Shown: piece by piece, positions 41,045-49,750 of the stretch
Layout: each line of letters begins with the position of its first letter
How positions within the stretch are numbered: position 1 is the first letter of the stretch
Origin: Bradyrhizobium sp. C9
GTDB taxonomy: Bacteria; Pseudomonadota; Alphaproteobacteria; Rhizobiales; Xanthobacteraceae
Direction: 5' to 3'
NCBI RefSeq assembly: GCF_002532045.1
Contig: NZ_NWTG01000002.1
Location: forward strand, 124,001 to 188,000
Length of the DNA: 64,000 nucleotides
Position numbers and translations under genes: made by a program
Notes under the pieces: model-generated
The model's input: the letters and a program-made list of their open reading frames with translations, nothing else
Told to the model about the DNA's origin: nothing
The model's database searches: none

Positions 41045-42007
41045 TTACATCCCCTTCTCCAACAACACCCGAAAATCCGCCCGCGCCCGCTGCGCCTCGG
41101 CACGCGCGGCCTCCGATGCATCGCCCATGCCGAAGTAGCCGTGAATCAGGCCCTCGCCGGTATGATACGCAACCTGCACACCGGCCGCCTGCAACGCCTT
41201 GGCATAGGCATGGCCCTCGTCGCGCAGCGGATCGAACCAGGCTGTCGTGACGACCGCCGGCGCGACACCGGCGAGCGACTTCGCGCGCAGCGGCGAGACG
41301 CGCCAGTCAGAACCCTGCGCGGGATCCGCGAGATAGTGTCCCGCGAACCATTGCATCGTCGCGCGCGTCAGGAAGTAACCCTCGGCATTCTCGGCGCGCG
41401 ACGGAAATTTCGCGTTCTCGCCTGCATCGGCAAAATTGCCGACCACGTCGGTGACGGGATAGACCAGCAATTGCGCGGCGAGCCTGATGCCGGCGTCGCG
41501 GCAGGCCAGCGCCGTGGCGGCGGCGAGATTGCCGCCCGCGGAATCGCCGGCGACGCCGACGCGAGAGAGATCTCCGCCGAATTCACTGAGCCGTGCAACC
41601 ACATCGCGGATCGCGGCGAATGCATCCTCGAACGCGCCGGGAAAGCGCGTCTCCGGCGGGCGGCGGTAATCGACCGAGATCACCACGGCGCCGGTCTCGA
41701 TCACGAGGTTGCGGGCTTGGCGGTCATGGGTCTCGAGATCGCCGGCAACCCAGCCGCCGCCGTGGAAGAAGATCACGGTCGGCGCCGTGCCGCTGCCGTT
41801 GCGATAGAGCCGCGCGCCGAGCTTGCCGGCGGCGCCCGCGACCTCGATATCGCGCGCCACGTCGACCGGCGCCGGCGGCACCTCCCTGCGGGCCTCGGCC
41901 AGTGCCCGCAGCGAATCGCGACAGCTCTGCGGCGTCATGGTTGCGGGATCGCGCAGCGGCAGCTGCGGGATGATCTTCTCAATGACGGGATCGAGCGGAA
42001 GCGGCAT
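41045..42007 (-). CDS. Alpha/beta hydrolase, hormone-sensitive-lipase-like esterase
   Basis: A 320-residue esterase. The oxyanion motif HGGGW follows VIFF, the nucleophile Ser lies in GVAGDSAGGNLAA, the acid Asp probably in AWFDPLRDEGHAY and the His in LIHGYFGMG: all of the HSL-group triad is present. It is cytoplasmic and hydrolyses short-chain esters. Its gene begins 35 bases after the FAD monooxygenase on the same strand. Such monooxygenases can make esters from ketones (Baeyer-Villiger reaction), so an esterase downstream suggests a ketone to ester to acid plus alcohol route (inference). Confidence 0.93.
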   Translation of the reverse strand: MPLPLDPVIEKIIPQLPLRDPATMTPQSCRDSLRALAEARREVPPAPVDVARDIEVAGAAGKLGARLYRNGSGTAPTVIFFHGGGWVAGDLETHDRQARNLVIETGAVVISVDYRRPPETRFPGAFEDAFAAIRDVVARLSEFGGDLSRVGVAGDSAGGNLAAATALACRDAGIRLAAQLLVYPVTDVVGNFADAGENAKFPSRAENAEGYFLTRATMQWFAGHYLADPAQGSDWRVSPLRAKSLAGVAPAVVTTAWFDPLRDEGHAYAKALQAAGVQVAYHTGEGLIHGYFGMGDASEAARAEAQRARADFRVLLEKGM

Positions 42008-42042
42008 GGGAGTCCTTCTTGGTCAGTGCTTGCAATTCAAGT

Positions 42043-43818
42043 TCAGGTCAGATGCTTCGACAGCGTGCCGGCCTCGATCGCTGATATCTGCAGCGCGATG
42101 AAGCGGCTGTAGATGCGGGCCTGCGAAAACGCGCCCCCGGTGAACCAGAGGCCGGGCTGGGGCGTGCGCGTCCACATGTTGCGCAGTTCCTGCGTCGCAT
42201 CGTCAAAGCCCCAGACGCGGCCGACCCGCGCTGCGACCTCCTCGCCGAACAGCCTGCCGACCAGGTGGTCAGGACCCTTGTAGCCGGTGGCGAGCACGAA
42301 CAGTTCGGCGTTCAGCGCCGTGCCGTTCTTCAGCGCGAGGCCGGCGGCGGTGAAGCCGGCGACGTCCGCTGCCTGGATCAGGCGGATCTTGCCGTCGGCG
42401 ATCAATTCGGAACAGCCGACGTTGAAGTAATAGCCGCCGCCGCGGGAGCGGAACTTCAGCGGCCAGCCGGTGCCGTCCTCGCCGAATTCGAGCCGGAAGC
42501 CGGCGCGCTCCAGCCGCGACAGCAGGGGCGCATCGAGCCGCTTCACCTCGTCGGTGACGATCTTGTGCGCGATCTTCATGACCGGCAGCGGCACGCCGGA
42601 ATTGAGGATGTCGCGCACCTCGATCGACGGGCCGTCACCAAGATAGGTCTTGTCGTAGAGCTGCGCCGGCTCGACATTGACCACCATGGTCGGGCTGCGC
42701 TGAACCATGGTGACGTCGGCGCCGGCGGCGTGCAGCTCCTGGCAGATGTCATGCGCGCTGGTGCCGGTGCCGAACACGACCACCGACCGCCCCGCCCATT
42801 CGCGTCCTGCCGCGAACGCGCTGGAATGCAGCACCCGTCCCTCGAAGCGCTCGATGCCGGGGATGACAGGAATGTTCGGCGTACCGCTGACACTGGTCGC
42901 GAGCACGATGTGCTTCGGGTGCAGCGTGCGCGGACCATCGCTACGCTGCAGCGTCACCGTCCAGCGTTGCGTCGTGTCGTCATAGCGCGCGCCTTCGAAC
43001 GCGGTCTCGGTCCAGAAGTCGAGCTCCATGATGTCGACATAGCTCTCCAGCCAGTTCGCAATCTTGTCCTTCGGGATGTAGTCCGGAAAGCTCAGCGGGA
43101 ACGCCAGGTAGCGGAACAGATTGACCGGCGTCTTGTTGTGCAGCTTGAGGCCGCGATAGCGCAGCCGCCAATTGTCGCCGACGCGCTGTTCGCGATCGAC
43201 GATCAGGGCGTCGAGCCCGATCCGCTTGCACTCGACGGCGGCCGCGATGCCGGCATGGCCGCCACCGACGATCAAGACATCAGGCTCGCGGTCGGCATAG
43301 GCGCGCGAGGCCTGCCGCTGCTCCAGCCAGTCGGGTGCGGCGAAATCGCGCGCGTGGGATTGCCCGACAGCGTGCTGCGTGTGCGCATCGCAGATGCGGT
43401 CGAAATCGAGCATCGTCGAGAACGTCCACGCCGCGGAATTTCCGCCCCTCCCACGCAACAGACGGACAGCACCGGTGCCGGGACCATTCGACGTGTCGAA
43501 GCTGAAGACCGCCTCGATCACCTCTTGTCCGGCCATCACGGCGCGCCGCGGTATCAAGGCACGGTCATCGAGACGAAATCCGCGCGCGTTCGCCGCGGCG
43601 GCACGCGCGAGCAGTTCGGCAACGACGCGCTGCCGGCCGCTGAAGGTCGCAAAATGCCAGGAAATGCCGAAGATGTTGCGCCAGTGGCTCTCGGGCGCGA
43701 ACAGCGCGGCAAGAGCGTCCATGGAGCGGCTGGCGAGCGCCGCATCCAGCGCGCTGATCCAGCGCTCGGCTATGAGTTCAGGCGCGTCCTCGGTAGCCGG
43801 GTTCAGTTTGTCCAGCAT
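42043..43818 (-). CDS. FAD monooxygenase (class B type) with N-terminal NTF2/SnoaL-like domain
   Basis: 591 residues. Residues about 15-140 resemble an NTF2/SnoaL-like domain (AERWISALDAALASRSMDAL, SHWRNIFGISWHFATF). Then comes the FAD Rossmann motif VLIVGGGHAGIAAAVE, LHNKTPVNLFRYLAFP, the class-B fingerprint FEGRVLHSSAF (FxGxxxHxxx[F/Y/W]), the NADPH motif VVVFGTGTSAHD and the LATGYKG motif. The family includes Baeyer-Villiger and YUCCA-like flavin monooxygenases. ATG at 43818 is chosen to fit the family. The N-terminal domain could modify substrate choice. It is followed by an esterase gene in the same unit, supporting ester formation and hydrolysis. Confidence 0.9.
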   Translation of the reverse strand: MLDKLNPATEDAPELIAERWISALDAALASRSMDALAALFAPESHWRNIFGISWHFATFSGRQRVVAELLARAAAANARGFRLDDRALIPRRAVMAGQEVIEAVFSFDTSNGPGTGAVRLLRGRGGNSAAWTFSTMLDFDRICDAHTQHAVGQSHARDFAAPDWLEQRQASRAYADREPDVLIVGGGHAGIAAAVECKRIGLDALIVDREQRVGDNWRLRYRGLKLHNKTPVNLFRYLAFPLSFPDYIPKDKIANWLESYVDIMELDFWTETAFEGARYDDTTQRWTVTLQRSDGPRTLHPKHIVLATSVSGTPNIPVIPGIERFEGRVLHSSAFAAGREWAGRSVVVFGTGTSAHDICQELHAAGADVTMVQRSPTMVVNVEPAQLYDKTYLGDGPSIEVRDILNSGVPLPVMKIAHKIVTDEVKRLDAPLLSRLERAGFRLEFGEDGTGWPLKFRSRGGGYYFNVGCSELIADGKIRLIQAADVAGFTAAGLALKNGTALNAELFVLATGYKGPDHLVGRLFGEEVAARVGRVWGFDDATQELRNMWTRTPQPGLWFTGGAFSQARIYSRFIALQISAIEAGTLSKHLT

Positions 43819-43893
43819 GATCGTGCTTTCTCGGGAGCAGTTGCCGACTATCTGACAACATGCTCCCGAAAAGCACAACCATCATGCCAAGGC

Positions 43894-46800
43894 TCATGCA
43901 ACGTGTTGCTGCAGCGAATCCGGCTCGCTCCCGGGCTCGTCGCCGACAGGCTCGGCCTGCGCCGCGGGCGCGGCCGCGAGTTCCGCTGCTATTTCTTTGG
44001 CAAGCGCGGTGGCGCCGACATAGTCGGTCTTGCCGGTGCCGAGCAGCGGCACCTTGTCGACGACGCGGATGTCGGCGGGCACCGCGAGTTCGGACGCGCC
44101 GACGCTCTTGGCCTGACGCTGCATGGCGGCGCGGTCGGCATCCTTCTGCGTCGTGAGCAGCACGATGCGTTCGCCCTTGCGCGCGTCGGGCAGCGTCACC
44201 GCAACCGACATCGCTTGCGGCCACAGCGCCGATGCCATCGTCTCCACCGCGGAGAGCGAGACCATCTCGCCTGCGATTTTAGCAAAGCGCTTGGCGCGGC
44301 CTTTGATTGCGATAAAGCCCTGCGCATCGACCGTGACGATGTCGCCGGTGTCATGCCAGCCATCAGGCAGCGGCTCGAGCACGCCGGGATTCTCGGCACG
44401 GAGATAGCCGATCATCACGTTCGGACCCTTCACCGACAGCCGGCCGCCTTCCTCGATGCCGGGGACCGGATCGAGGCGGTATTCCATCAGCGGCGAGATC
44501 CGGCCGACGGTGCCCTGGCGGTTCGCCATCGGCGTGTTCATCGCCAGCACCGGCGCGGTCTCGGTGACGCCGTAGCCCTCGAGAATACGGATGCCGTAGT
44601 GTTCCATGTAGATCTGCCGCGTGCGCTCCTTCACCGCTTCCGCGCCGGCAATGACGAGCCGCAGCGTACGGAAATCATAGGCATGTGCCGAGCGGGCGTA
44701 GCCGGTGAGGAAGGTGTCGGTGCCGAACAGGATGGTGGCGCCGGTCTGGTAGATCAGCTCGGGCACGATCCGGTAGTGCAGCGGCGACGGATACATGAAG
44801 ATCGGAATGCCGCCGAGCAGCGGCATCATCATGCCGCCGGTCAAACCGAACGAATGGAACACCGGCAGGACATTGAACACCTTGTCGTTGGCATTGGCAT
44901 CGACCCGCGCCAGCGCCTGCGCCGCATTGGCGAGGATGTTGCGGTGGGACAGCACGACACCCTTCGGGGTGCCTTCCGAACCCGAGGTGAACAGGATGAC
45001 CGCGGGATCGTTCGCCTTGCGGGCGACGCGCGGCGCGATGCCGGTGCGGAAGCCTGCGATCTTGTCGCCGAGGCCGATGTCGGCCCTGATATCCTCGAGA
45101 TAGACGACGCGCGCCTGGCCGGCCATCGCGACGATCAGCTTGTCGAGCTTGCCTTTCTCGATGAAGGCCTGCGAGGTCAGCACGGTCTTCACCTGCGCCG
45201 CCTTCATCGCGGCCAGCACGTTGACTGGACCCGCCGAGAAGTTGAGCATCGCCGGCACGCGGCCGATGGTCTGCAGCGCCATGAACACGACGGCGACGCC
45301 GGCCGAGTTCGGCAACAGCACGCCGATGTTCTCGCCGACGGCAGTGCCCTGCTCCAGCTTGCGGCTCAACACCTGCGCGCCGACGATCAGCTTGCGATAG
45401 GTCAGCTTGGTGCCGAGCGCGTCCTCGATGATCGGCTTGCCGGTGTCGCGGTCGCGATAGGCATGGCCGAGGCCCTCGAACAGCGTCTGGTCGAGCATCG
45501 CGTTCTGGACCATGGCGTTGATCATGACGTCCTGCAGCGCGGCGCCGGCGGCGTTGCGGCGCGACTTGCCCTTCAGCGACTGGTCGATCGGCAGTTTCAC
45601 CGGCGGCAGGATCGAGATCGTCACCTTGGGGAACCAGGACCGCTTGATCTCGCCGTTCTTGAGATAGCTGAGATGCGAGCGCTGCGCGCCCTCGATGCGG
45701 ACCGGAACGACGACCGCGTCTGCCTTGTCGGCGATCATCGCGGTGCCGTCATAGACCTTCATCAGCGAACCCGAGACCGTGATGCGCCCTTCCGGGAAGA
45801 TCACGACCGGCTCGCCGGCGGCAACCAGCTTGATCAGGTCGCGCGCGGCCAGCGGCTTGCTCGGGTCCATCGTGTAGTGCTTGATCATCTTCAGGAACGG
45901 CTTGGCCCACCACGCCTTGGCGATGCCGGTGTCGACCGCGAAGCTCGCATCGATCGGCAGCATGGCGTGCAGCAGCGGGCCGTCGACCAGGCTGACATGG
46001 TTCGGCGCAATCAGCATCCGGGTGCCTGCGGGCGGCAGGTTCTCCATGCCGCGCACCTCGAGGCGGAACAGCGCCCGGAACAGCAGCGCGCCGAAATCGC
46101 GCACGCCTTCCTTGCCCCACTTGGTCAGCACGAACCAGACGGTGCCGAAGCTCGCGATCGCAAGGCCGAAGAAGATCCAGGCGATCGGCAGGCCGGCAGC
46201 TTGCAAGGTGCCGACGAACACCGCGCCGGCAACCATGAAACCTGCCTGCAGGATGTTGCCGGCGGCGATGATGCGGGCGCGCTCGGACGGCGCGGTCCAT
46301 GCCTGCACGGCTGCAAACGACGGCACCACGAACAGGCCGCCGCCGAACGCGAACAGGAAGAAGTCGGCCAGCATGCGGAAACCACCGAGCGAGGTCGCGA
46401 ACGCCGCCGCGGTGACGTCCTTGCCGAGCGAGGTGGTGGCGATCGCCCAGGCGAGGTCGAGGCCGATCACGCCCATCACGATGGCGCCGATCGGCACCAG
46501 CGCGAGATTCGGACGAACATGGCTCAGCTGCGCGGCGAACAACGAACCGGAGGCGATGCCGATCGCGAACACGGCAAGGCACAGCGTGACCACGCCTTCG
46601 GTGCCGCCGACGCCTTCCTTGATCAGCGCGGGCAGCAGCGACAGCACGATCGCGCCGACCATCCAGAACCAGGACACGATCACCATGCCGTCCCACAGCC
46701 GCTGCTCGGCATAGAGCGACTTCAACAGCCGCACCGTCGAGGTCCATGGATTCTTGGTGATCGGCAGATCGGGCGCGGACGGCTGCGTCACCGGGATGCG

Positions 46801-47364
46801 CGAGGCAAACCCCCACGACAGCACCGACAGACCGACCACAGCGGCACAGATCCAGCCCATATGGCTGGCGCCGGCGACGAACATGCCGCCCGCAATGGTA
46901 CCGATCAGGATCGCCATGAAGGTTGCGCCCTCGACCAGCGCGTTGCCGGTCGCGAGTTCGGATACCAACAGCTGGTCGGGCAGCACGGCATATTTCACCG
47001 GGCCGAACAGCGCGGCGACGATGCCGAACAGCGCCAGCGCGATGAACAGCAGCGGGATCGAATGGGTGAAGAAGCCGGCGGCGGCAAAGGCCGCCGCGAA
47101 TATCTCGAAGAACTTCAGCCGGCGCGCGACGATGGATTTGACGAAGCGGTCGGCGAGTTCGCCACCGAGTGCCGACAGCACGAAGAACGGCGCGATGAAC
47201 ACCGCGCCCGCGAGCTGGACCAGCGCCGGCCCCTGCTCGTTGGCGATGCCGTACAGCAGCATGATGACCAGCGCATTCTTCAACACGTTGTCGTTCAACG
47301 CCGAGCAGAACTGCGACCAGAACAGCGGCGCGAAGCGGCGGGACGTCATCAATTCCTTGATCAT
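43894..47364 (-). CDS. Aas-like fusion: MFS lysophospholipid flippase, acyltransferase and acyl-ACP synthetase
   Basis: 1156 residues with three domains. Residues about 5-415: MFS permease like LplT (RRFAPLFWSQFCSALNDNVL). About 430-620: PlsC-type acyltransferase with NHVSLVDGPLL (the NHx4D box) and VIFPEGRIT. About 690-1140: AMP-binding acyl-CoA/ACP synthetase with VILFTSGSEGTPKGVVLSHR, GYGVTETAPVLAMN and DGWHDTGDIVTVDAQGF. It is expected to import or flip lysophospholipid, activate a fatty acid and re-acylate the lipid, repairing membranes. E. coli has LplT and Aas as two proteins; here they are one. Upstream on the same strand is a small TetR-flanked gene. Confidence 0.94.
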   Translation of the reverse strand: MIKELMTSRRFAPLFWSQFCSALNDNVLKNALVIMLLYGIANEQGPALVQLAGAVFIAPFFVLSALGGELADRFVKSIVARRLKFFEIFAAAFAAAGFFTHSIPLLFIALALFGIVAALFGPVKYAVLPDQLLVSELATGNALVEGATFMAILIGTIAGGMFVAGASHMGWICAAVVGLSVLSWGFASRIPVTQPSAPDLPITKNPWTSTVRLLKSLYAEQRLWDGMVIVSWFWMVGAIVLSLLPALIKEGVGGTEGVVTLCLAVFAIGIASGSLFAAQLSHVRPNLALVPIGAIVMGVIGLDLAWAIATTSLGKDVTAAAFATSLGGFRMLADFFLFAFGGGLFVVPSFAAVQAWTAPSERARIIAAGNILQAGFMVAGAVFVGTLQAAGLPIAWIFFGLAIASFGTVWFVLTKWGKEGVRDFGALLFRALFRLEVRGMENLPPAGTRMLIAPNHVSLVDGPLLHAMLPIDASFAVDTGIAKAWWAKPFLKMIKHYTMDPSKPLAARDLIKLVAAGEPVVIFPEGRITVSGSLMKVYDGTAMIADKADAVVVPVRIEGAQRSHLSYLKNGEIKRSWFPKVTISILPPVKLPIDQSLKGKSRRNAAGAALQDVMINAMVQNAMLDQTLFEGLGHAYRDRDTGKPIIEDALGTKLTYRKLIVGAQVLSRKLEQGTAVGENIGVLLPNSAGVAVVFMALQTIGRVPAMLNFSAGPVNVLAAMKAAQVKTVLTSQAFIEKGKLDKLIVAMAGQARVVYLEDIRADIGLGDKIAGFRTGIAPRVARKANDPAVILFTSGSEGTPKGVVLSHRNILANAAQALARVDANANDKVFNVLPVFHSFGLTGGMMMPLLGGIPIFMYPSPLHYRIVPELIYQTGATILFGTDTFLTGYARSAHAYDFRTLRLVIAGAEAVKERTRQIYMEHYGIRILEGYGVTETAPVLAMNTPMANRQGTVGRISPLMEYRLDPVPGIEEGGRLSVKGPNVMIGYLRAENPGVLEPLPDGWHDTGDIVTVDAQGFIAIKGRAKRFAKIAGEMVSLSAVETMASALWPQAMSVAVTLPDARKGERIVLLTTQKDADRAAMQRQAKSVGASELAVPADIRVVDKVPLLGTGKTDYVGATALAKEIAAELAAAPAAQAEPVGDEPGSEPDSLQQHVA

Positions 47365-47650
47365 GACCGGTTCCTTGGGTTAGCGCGCAGGGCGCTGGCA
47401 GGTCTGCGAGTTCGAATGGCAGAGAATGATGGGCGTGGTGAAAATGACAGAGATCCCGCAGCCTTTAGTCTTTTCCGCAACGTATCGGTTCGAACCGGCG
47501 CAGATCGGCCCGCGCCGGGCGCCGCGACCATGCCCGGCAGAAATGTACGAGACCTTATCCAGGGTTGTGATCGATCGACTTCGAAACGGGCTCGCGAGGG
47601 ACATGGTGAGCGCCTTGTTGAGGTTTCGGCGACAATTGCGGAGTGGCGCG

Positions 47651-47908
47651 TCAGGTCAGATCATTCAAGCCGCCGAACGGCGACCAGCGGCAGCGGCGTG
47701 ACTTGCGTCGGCTGCCAGGCTGGCCCGCCGGGCGCGGCGCGCGCCGGCCGGCGCGCCGCTGCTCGAGGACACCTGCGACGTCGCAGGCGCGGGCGATCCG
47801 CTCGATCGGGGCGGTCGCCAGGGCGAAGATGGCGTGGCCAAAGCCCTTCACGAGCTCGATCGCGTCATCGACAAAGGTGGTGGTCAATTGAAGTGCTAGG
47901 GTCTGCAT
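47651..47908 (-). CDS. Small protein of unknown function, TetR-controlled
   Basis: 85 residues with a strong ribosome site (AGGAGG, 8-13 bases before the ATG at 47908). The first half, LQLTTTFVDDAIELVKGFGH then AIFALATAPIERIARACDVA, is likely helical and may lie on a membrane. The second half is Arg/Pro/Gly-rich and basic. No domain is known to me. It is divergent from a TetR gene with two operator-like palindromes between and across the starts, and lies 286 bases upstream of the Aas-like fusion on the same strand, so the TetR protein may control both. Confidence 0.65.
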   Translation of the reverse strand: MQTLALQLTTTFVDDAIELVKGFGHAIFALATAPIERIARACDVAGVLEQRRAGRRAPRPAGQPGSRRKSRRCRWSPFGGLNDLT

Positions 47909-47930
47909 GTGAGTGGCCTCCTATGCCAAC

Positions 47931-47945
47931 TTGAGCAACGCTCAA
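47931..47945. promoter_or_regulatory. TetR-type operator, site 1
   Basis: TTGAGCAACGCTCAA: perfect 6-bp arms TTGAGC and GCTCAA with a 3-base centre. It lies 23 bases upstream of the small gene (minus) and 16 bases upstream of the TetR start (plus), overlapping where promoter boxes of both genes would be. Site 2 has the same consensus. Confidence 0.75.
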
Positions 47946-47960
47946 ATTAGTAGCCTAAAA

Positions 47961-48581
47961 ATGAACATTGTTCAAGAAGAATCGCGACGCGACCGGAAAA
48001 AACTTCAGCGGCGAGTTCTGCTGATCGAGATCGCGCGCCGGTATGTTGCAACTAAAGGCTTGAGATCATTGAAGGTTCGCGATGTCGCCGAGGCCGCCGG
48101 TTGCTCGATCGGCAGCGTTTATAATGAGTTCGGCGACTTCGACGGCCTGATCCTGACCGTGAACCGGGAGACCGTTCAGGCCCTGACCGCCCGGCTCAAG
48201 GCGGTCCCGGCCGACGACCCCCTGCGCCAGCTGCACGGGCTGGCGGACGCCTATCTCGGCTTCGCCACCGAGCACGCCAATCTGCTGCGCTCGCTGTTCG
48301 AGCACCGGATGGAGGACGACCGGCCGTTTCCGGAAGATATCCTGGCGATGGTGATGGATGCCTTCGCGCTGATGCACGCGCCGCTGGTGCGGCTATTGCC
48401 GGGTCGCGATCCCGATGACGTCGCGCTGCTGTCGCGAATGATGTTCTCCGCCGTCCACGGCATCATTTCGCTCGGCCTCGAGGAGCGCATGGTCGCGGTG
48501 CCGCCGGAGATGTTGCGCGAGCGGCTCGCAGAGTTCGTCGACACGCATCTTGCGGGATTGGGCGTCACGCGCAGCGCCTAA
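47961..48581 (+). CDS. TetR family transcriptional regulator
   Basis: 206 residues from ATG 47961; an upstream GTG at 47913 would read through operator site 1 and the ribosome site of the divergent gene, so it is unlikely. The N-terminal helix-turn-helix spans about residues 25-60: VATKGLRSLKVRDVAEAAGC and SIGSVYNEFGDFDGLI. The C-terminal part (LLRSLFEHRMEDDRPFPEDI, MMFSAVHGIISLGLEER) is the ligand-binding helical domain. Probably represses itself and the divergent small gene, perhaps extending to the Aas-like fusion. An acyl-CoA or fatty acid ligand would fit that context but is not shown. Confidence 0.9.
   Translation: MNIVQEESRRDRKKLQRRVLLIEIARRYVATKGLRSLKVRDVAEAAGCSIGSVYNEFGDFDGLILTVNRETVQALTARLKAVPADDPLRQLHGLADAYLGFATEHANLLRSLFEHRMEDDRPFPEDILAMVMDAFALMHAPLVRLLPGRDPDDVALLSRMMFSAVHGIISLGLEERMVAVPPEMLRERLAEFVDTHLAGLGVTRSA
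47962..47974. promoter_or_regulatory. TetR-type operator, site 2
   Basis: TGAACATTGTTCA; on the minus strand with flanks it reads TTGAACAATGTTCAT, like site 1 with G/A and C/T swaps (shared form TTGArCAAyGyTCA). It covers the first codons of the TetR gene and contains the possible -35 box TTGAAC of the small gene. Its centre is 30 bases from that of site 1, so both face the same side of the helix. Confidence 0.7.
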
Positions 48582-48600
48582 TCAGGGCCGCGGCGCGCGA

Positions 48601-49599
48601 TCATGGTTGGATACGTGCAACGTGGCCCGGGTGGGCAAACGTCCAGAGCGGGTCAAGAAACACCACGCCAGTGCCTCCCTCGCGAAAGACGAGCTTGAAC
48701 TCGATCCGTCCGTCCGCGGTCGCTGATGCGGAATGCAGGCCGGAATTGCCGTCATATCGCAGGATATCGTCCAGAACATATCCGGTGAAGCCGCCGGAAA
48801 AGCCGGGTCCCGGCGTACGGCTGTGCGGCATCGCCGGTCCGTTCACGAGATAGCCGGTCGCGGCACCGTCGCGATCGACATTGGTGACGATCATCATGAA
48901 TTGGCGGTGCGAGTTGATCCATCCTTCGTCGCTCACCCACACGCCGAGAAAGCGGCGGATATTGTCCGGCACGTCGTTTGCCGGCGCGCGAACACGAAAG
49001 GCAGGAAGCGGCAGCTGCTTCTCCGCGGCAAGCGCCGTGATCCGCTCGACATCCCGATCCGGCACGATGCCGTGATCCTGCGGTGCAAGCCAGCTCGCCA
49101 GTTCGGCCAGCGGACGCTGTATGCCATTGGCAATCGGCGGCACCGATGCGAGCGCCGCGAAGGCGATCACCGACAGGCCGGCGACCAGCAACCATCGGGG
49201 AAGCGCGGCCAGGCGTAATGCAGCGACACGTGGCGCAGACGTCCTGCGCGAGACCCTGCTCGATCCACGATCGTGCGAGAGCGGCATCGGCTCGGCGTCG
49301 AGCCGGTATCCGCGGCGAGACACCGTCTTGATGATGCGGTGGTCGTCATCCCGCAGCTTCAGGCGCAACTCGCGAATGCATTGGACCAGCGAGTCATCCG
49401 AAACGACGACGTTGCCCCAGACCGCCTGGTGCAAATCCTGCTTGGACACCAGCCGTCCGGCATTGCCGGCGAGATGGCGGAGAACCGCGAATGATTTCGG
49501 CCTGAGATCGAGGTCGACGCCATCCGCCCGCGCGACGCCGCGGGCGAGATCGAGCACAAAGGAATCAAATATCAAAACGGATTCAGTCGTCGGGTCCAT
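48601..49599 (-). CDS. Membrane-bound winged-helix transcriptional regulator (CadC/ToxR-like)
   Basis: About 332 residues. Residues 10-105 are an OmpR-type winged helix (LDLRPKSFAVLRHLAGNAGR, DDSLVQCIRELRLKLRDDD, IIKTVSRRGYRL). A single transmembrane helix follows near residues 139-160 (WLLVAGLSVIAFAALASVPP), then a likely periplasmic domain with LGVWVSDEGWINSHRQFMMI and GPGFSGGFTGYVL. The layout resembles CadC and ToxR, which sense envelope signals. ATG at 49599 has GGAG eight bases before; a GTG three codons earlier is possible. It is divergent from a LivK-type gene at 49751, which could be its target. Confidence 0.88.
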   Translation of the reverse strand: MDPTTESVLIFDSFVLDLARGVARADGVDLDLRPKSFAVLRHLAGNAGRLVSKQDLHQAVWGNVVVSDDSLVQCIRELRLKLRDDDHRIIKTVSRRGYRLDAEPMPLSHDRGSSRVSRRTSAPRVAALRLAALPRWLLVAGLSVIAFAALASVPPIANGIQRPLAELASWLAPQDHGIVPDRDVERITALAAEKQLPLPAFRVRAPANDVPDNIRRFLGVWVSDEGWINSHRQFMMIVTNVDRDGAATGYLVNGPAMPHSRTPGPGFSGGFTGYVLDDILRYDGNSGLHSASATADGRIEFKLVFREGGTGVVFLDPLWTFAHPGHVARIQP

Positions 49600-49750
49600 A
49601 GAGGTCACTCCATGCCCACAGACGGCATCAATCGGAGAAATTTAGCAGGAAATTCGTCGTTCTGTCACTTCTTGATCAGGACTTTCCCGCGGCGAAGCCG
49701 ATAGTCGCGAGCCTGCCCGGCATCATTTCCGGACCCGCAGGAGGCTGGCC

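Noticed and set aside
42265..47934. A 1889-codon open frame on the + strand opposite the monooxygenase and Aas-like genes
   Set aside because: It is antisense to two genes with full conserved motifs. High third-position GC removes stops on the other strand; the translation is Arg/His/Gln/Asp-rich with no domain.
47913..47960. GTG 47913 as start of the TetR gene
   Set aside because: It would place operator site 1 and the divergent ribosome site inside the coding region; ATG 47961 gives the normal TetR N-terminal length.
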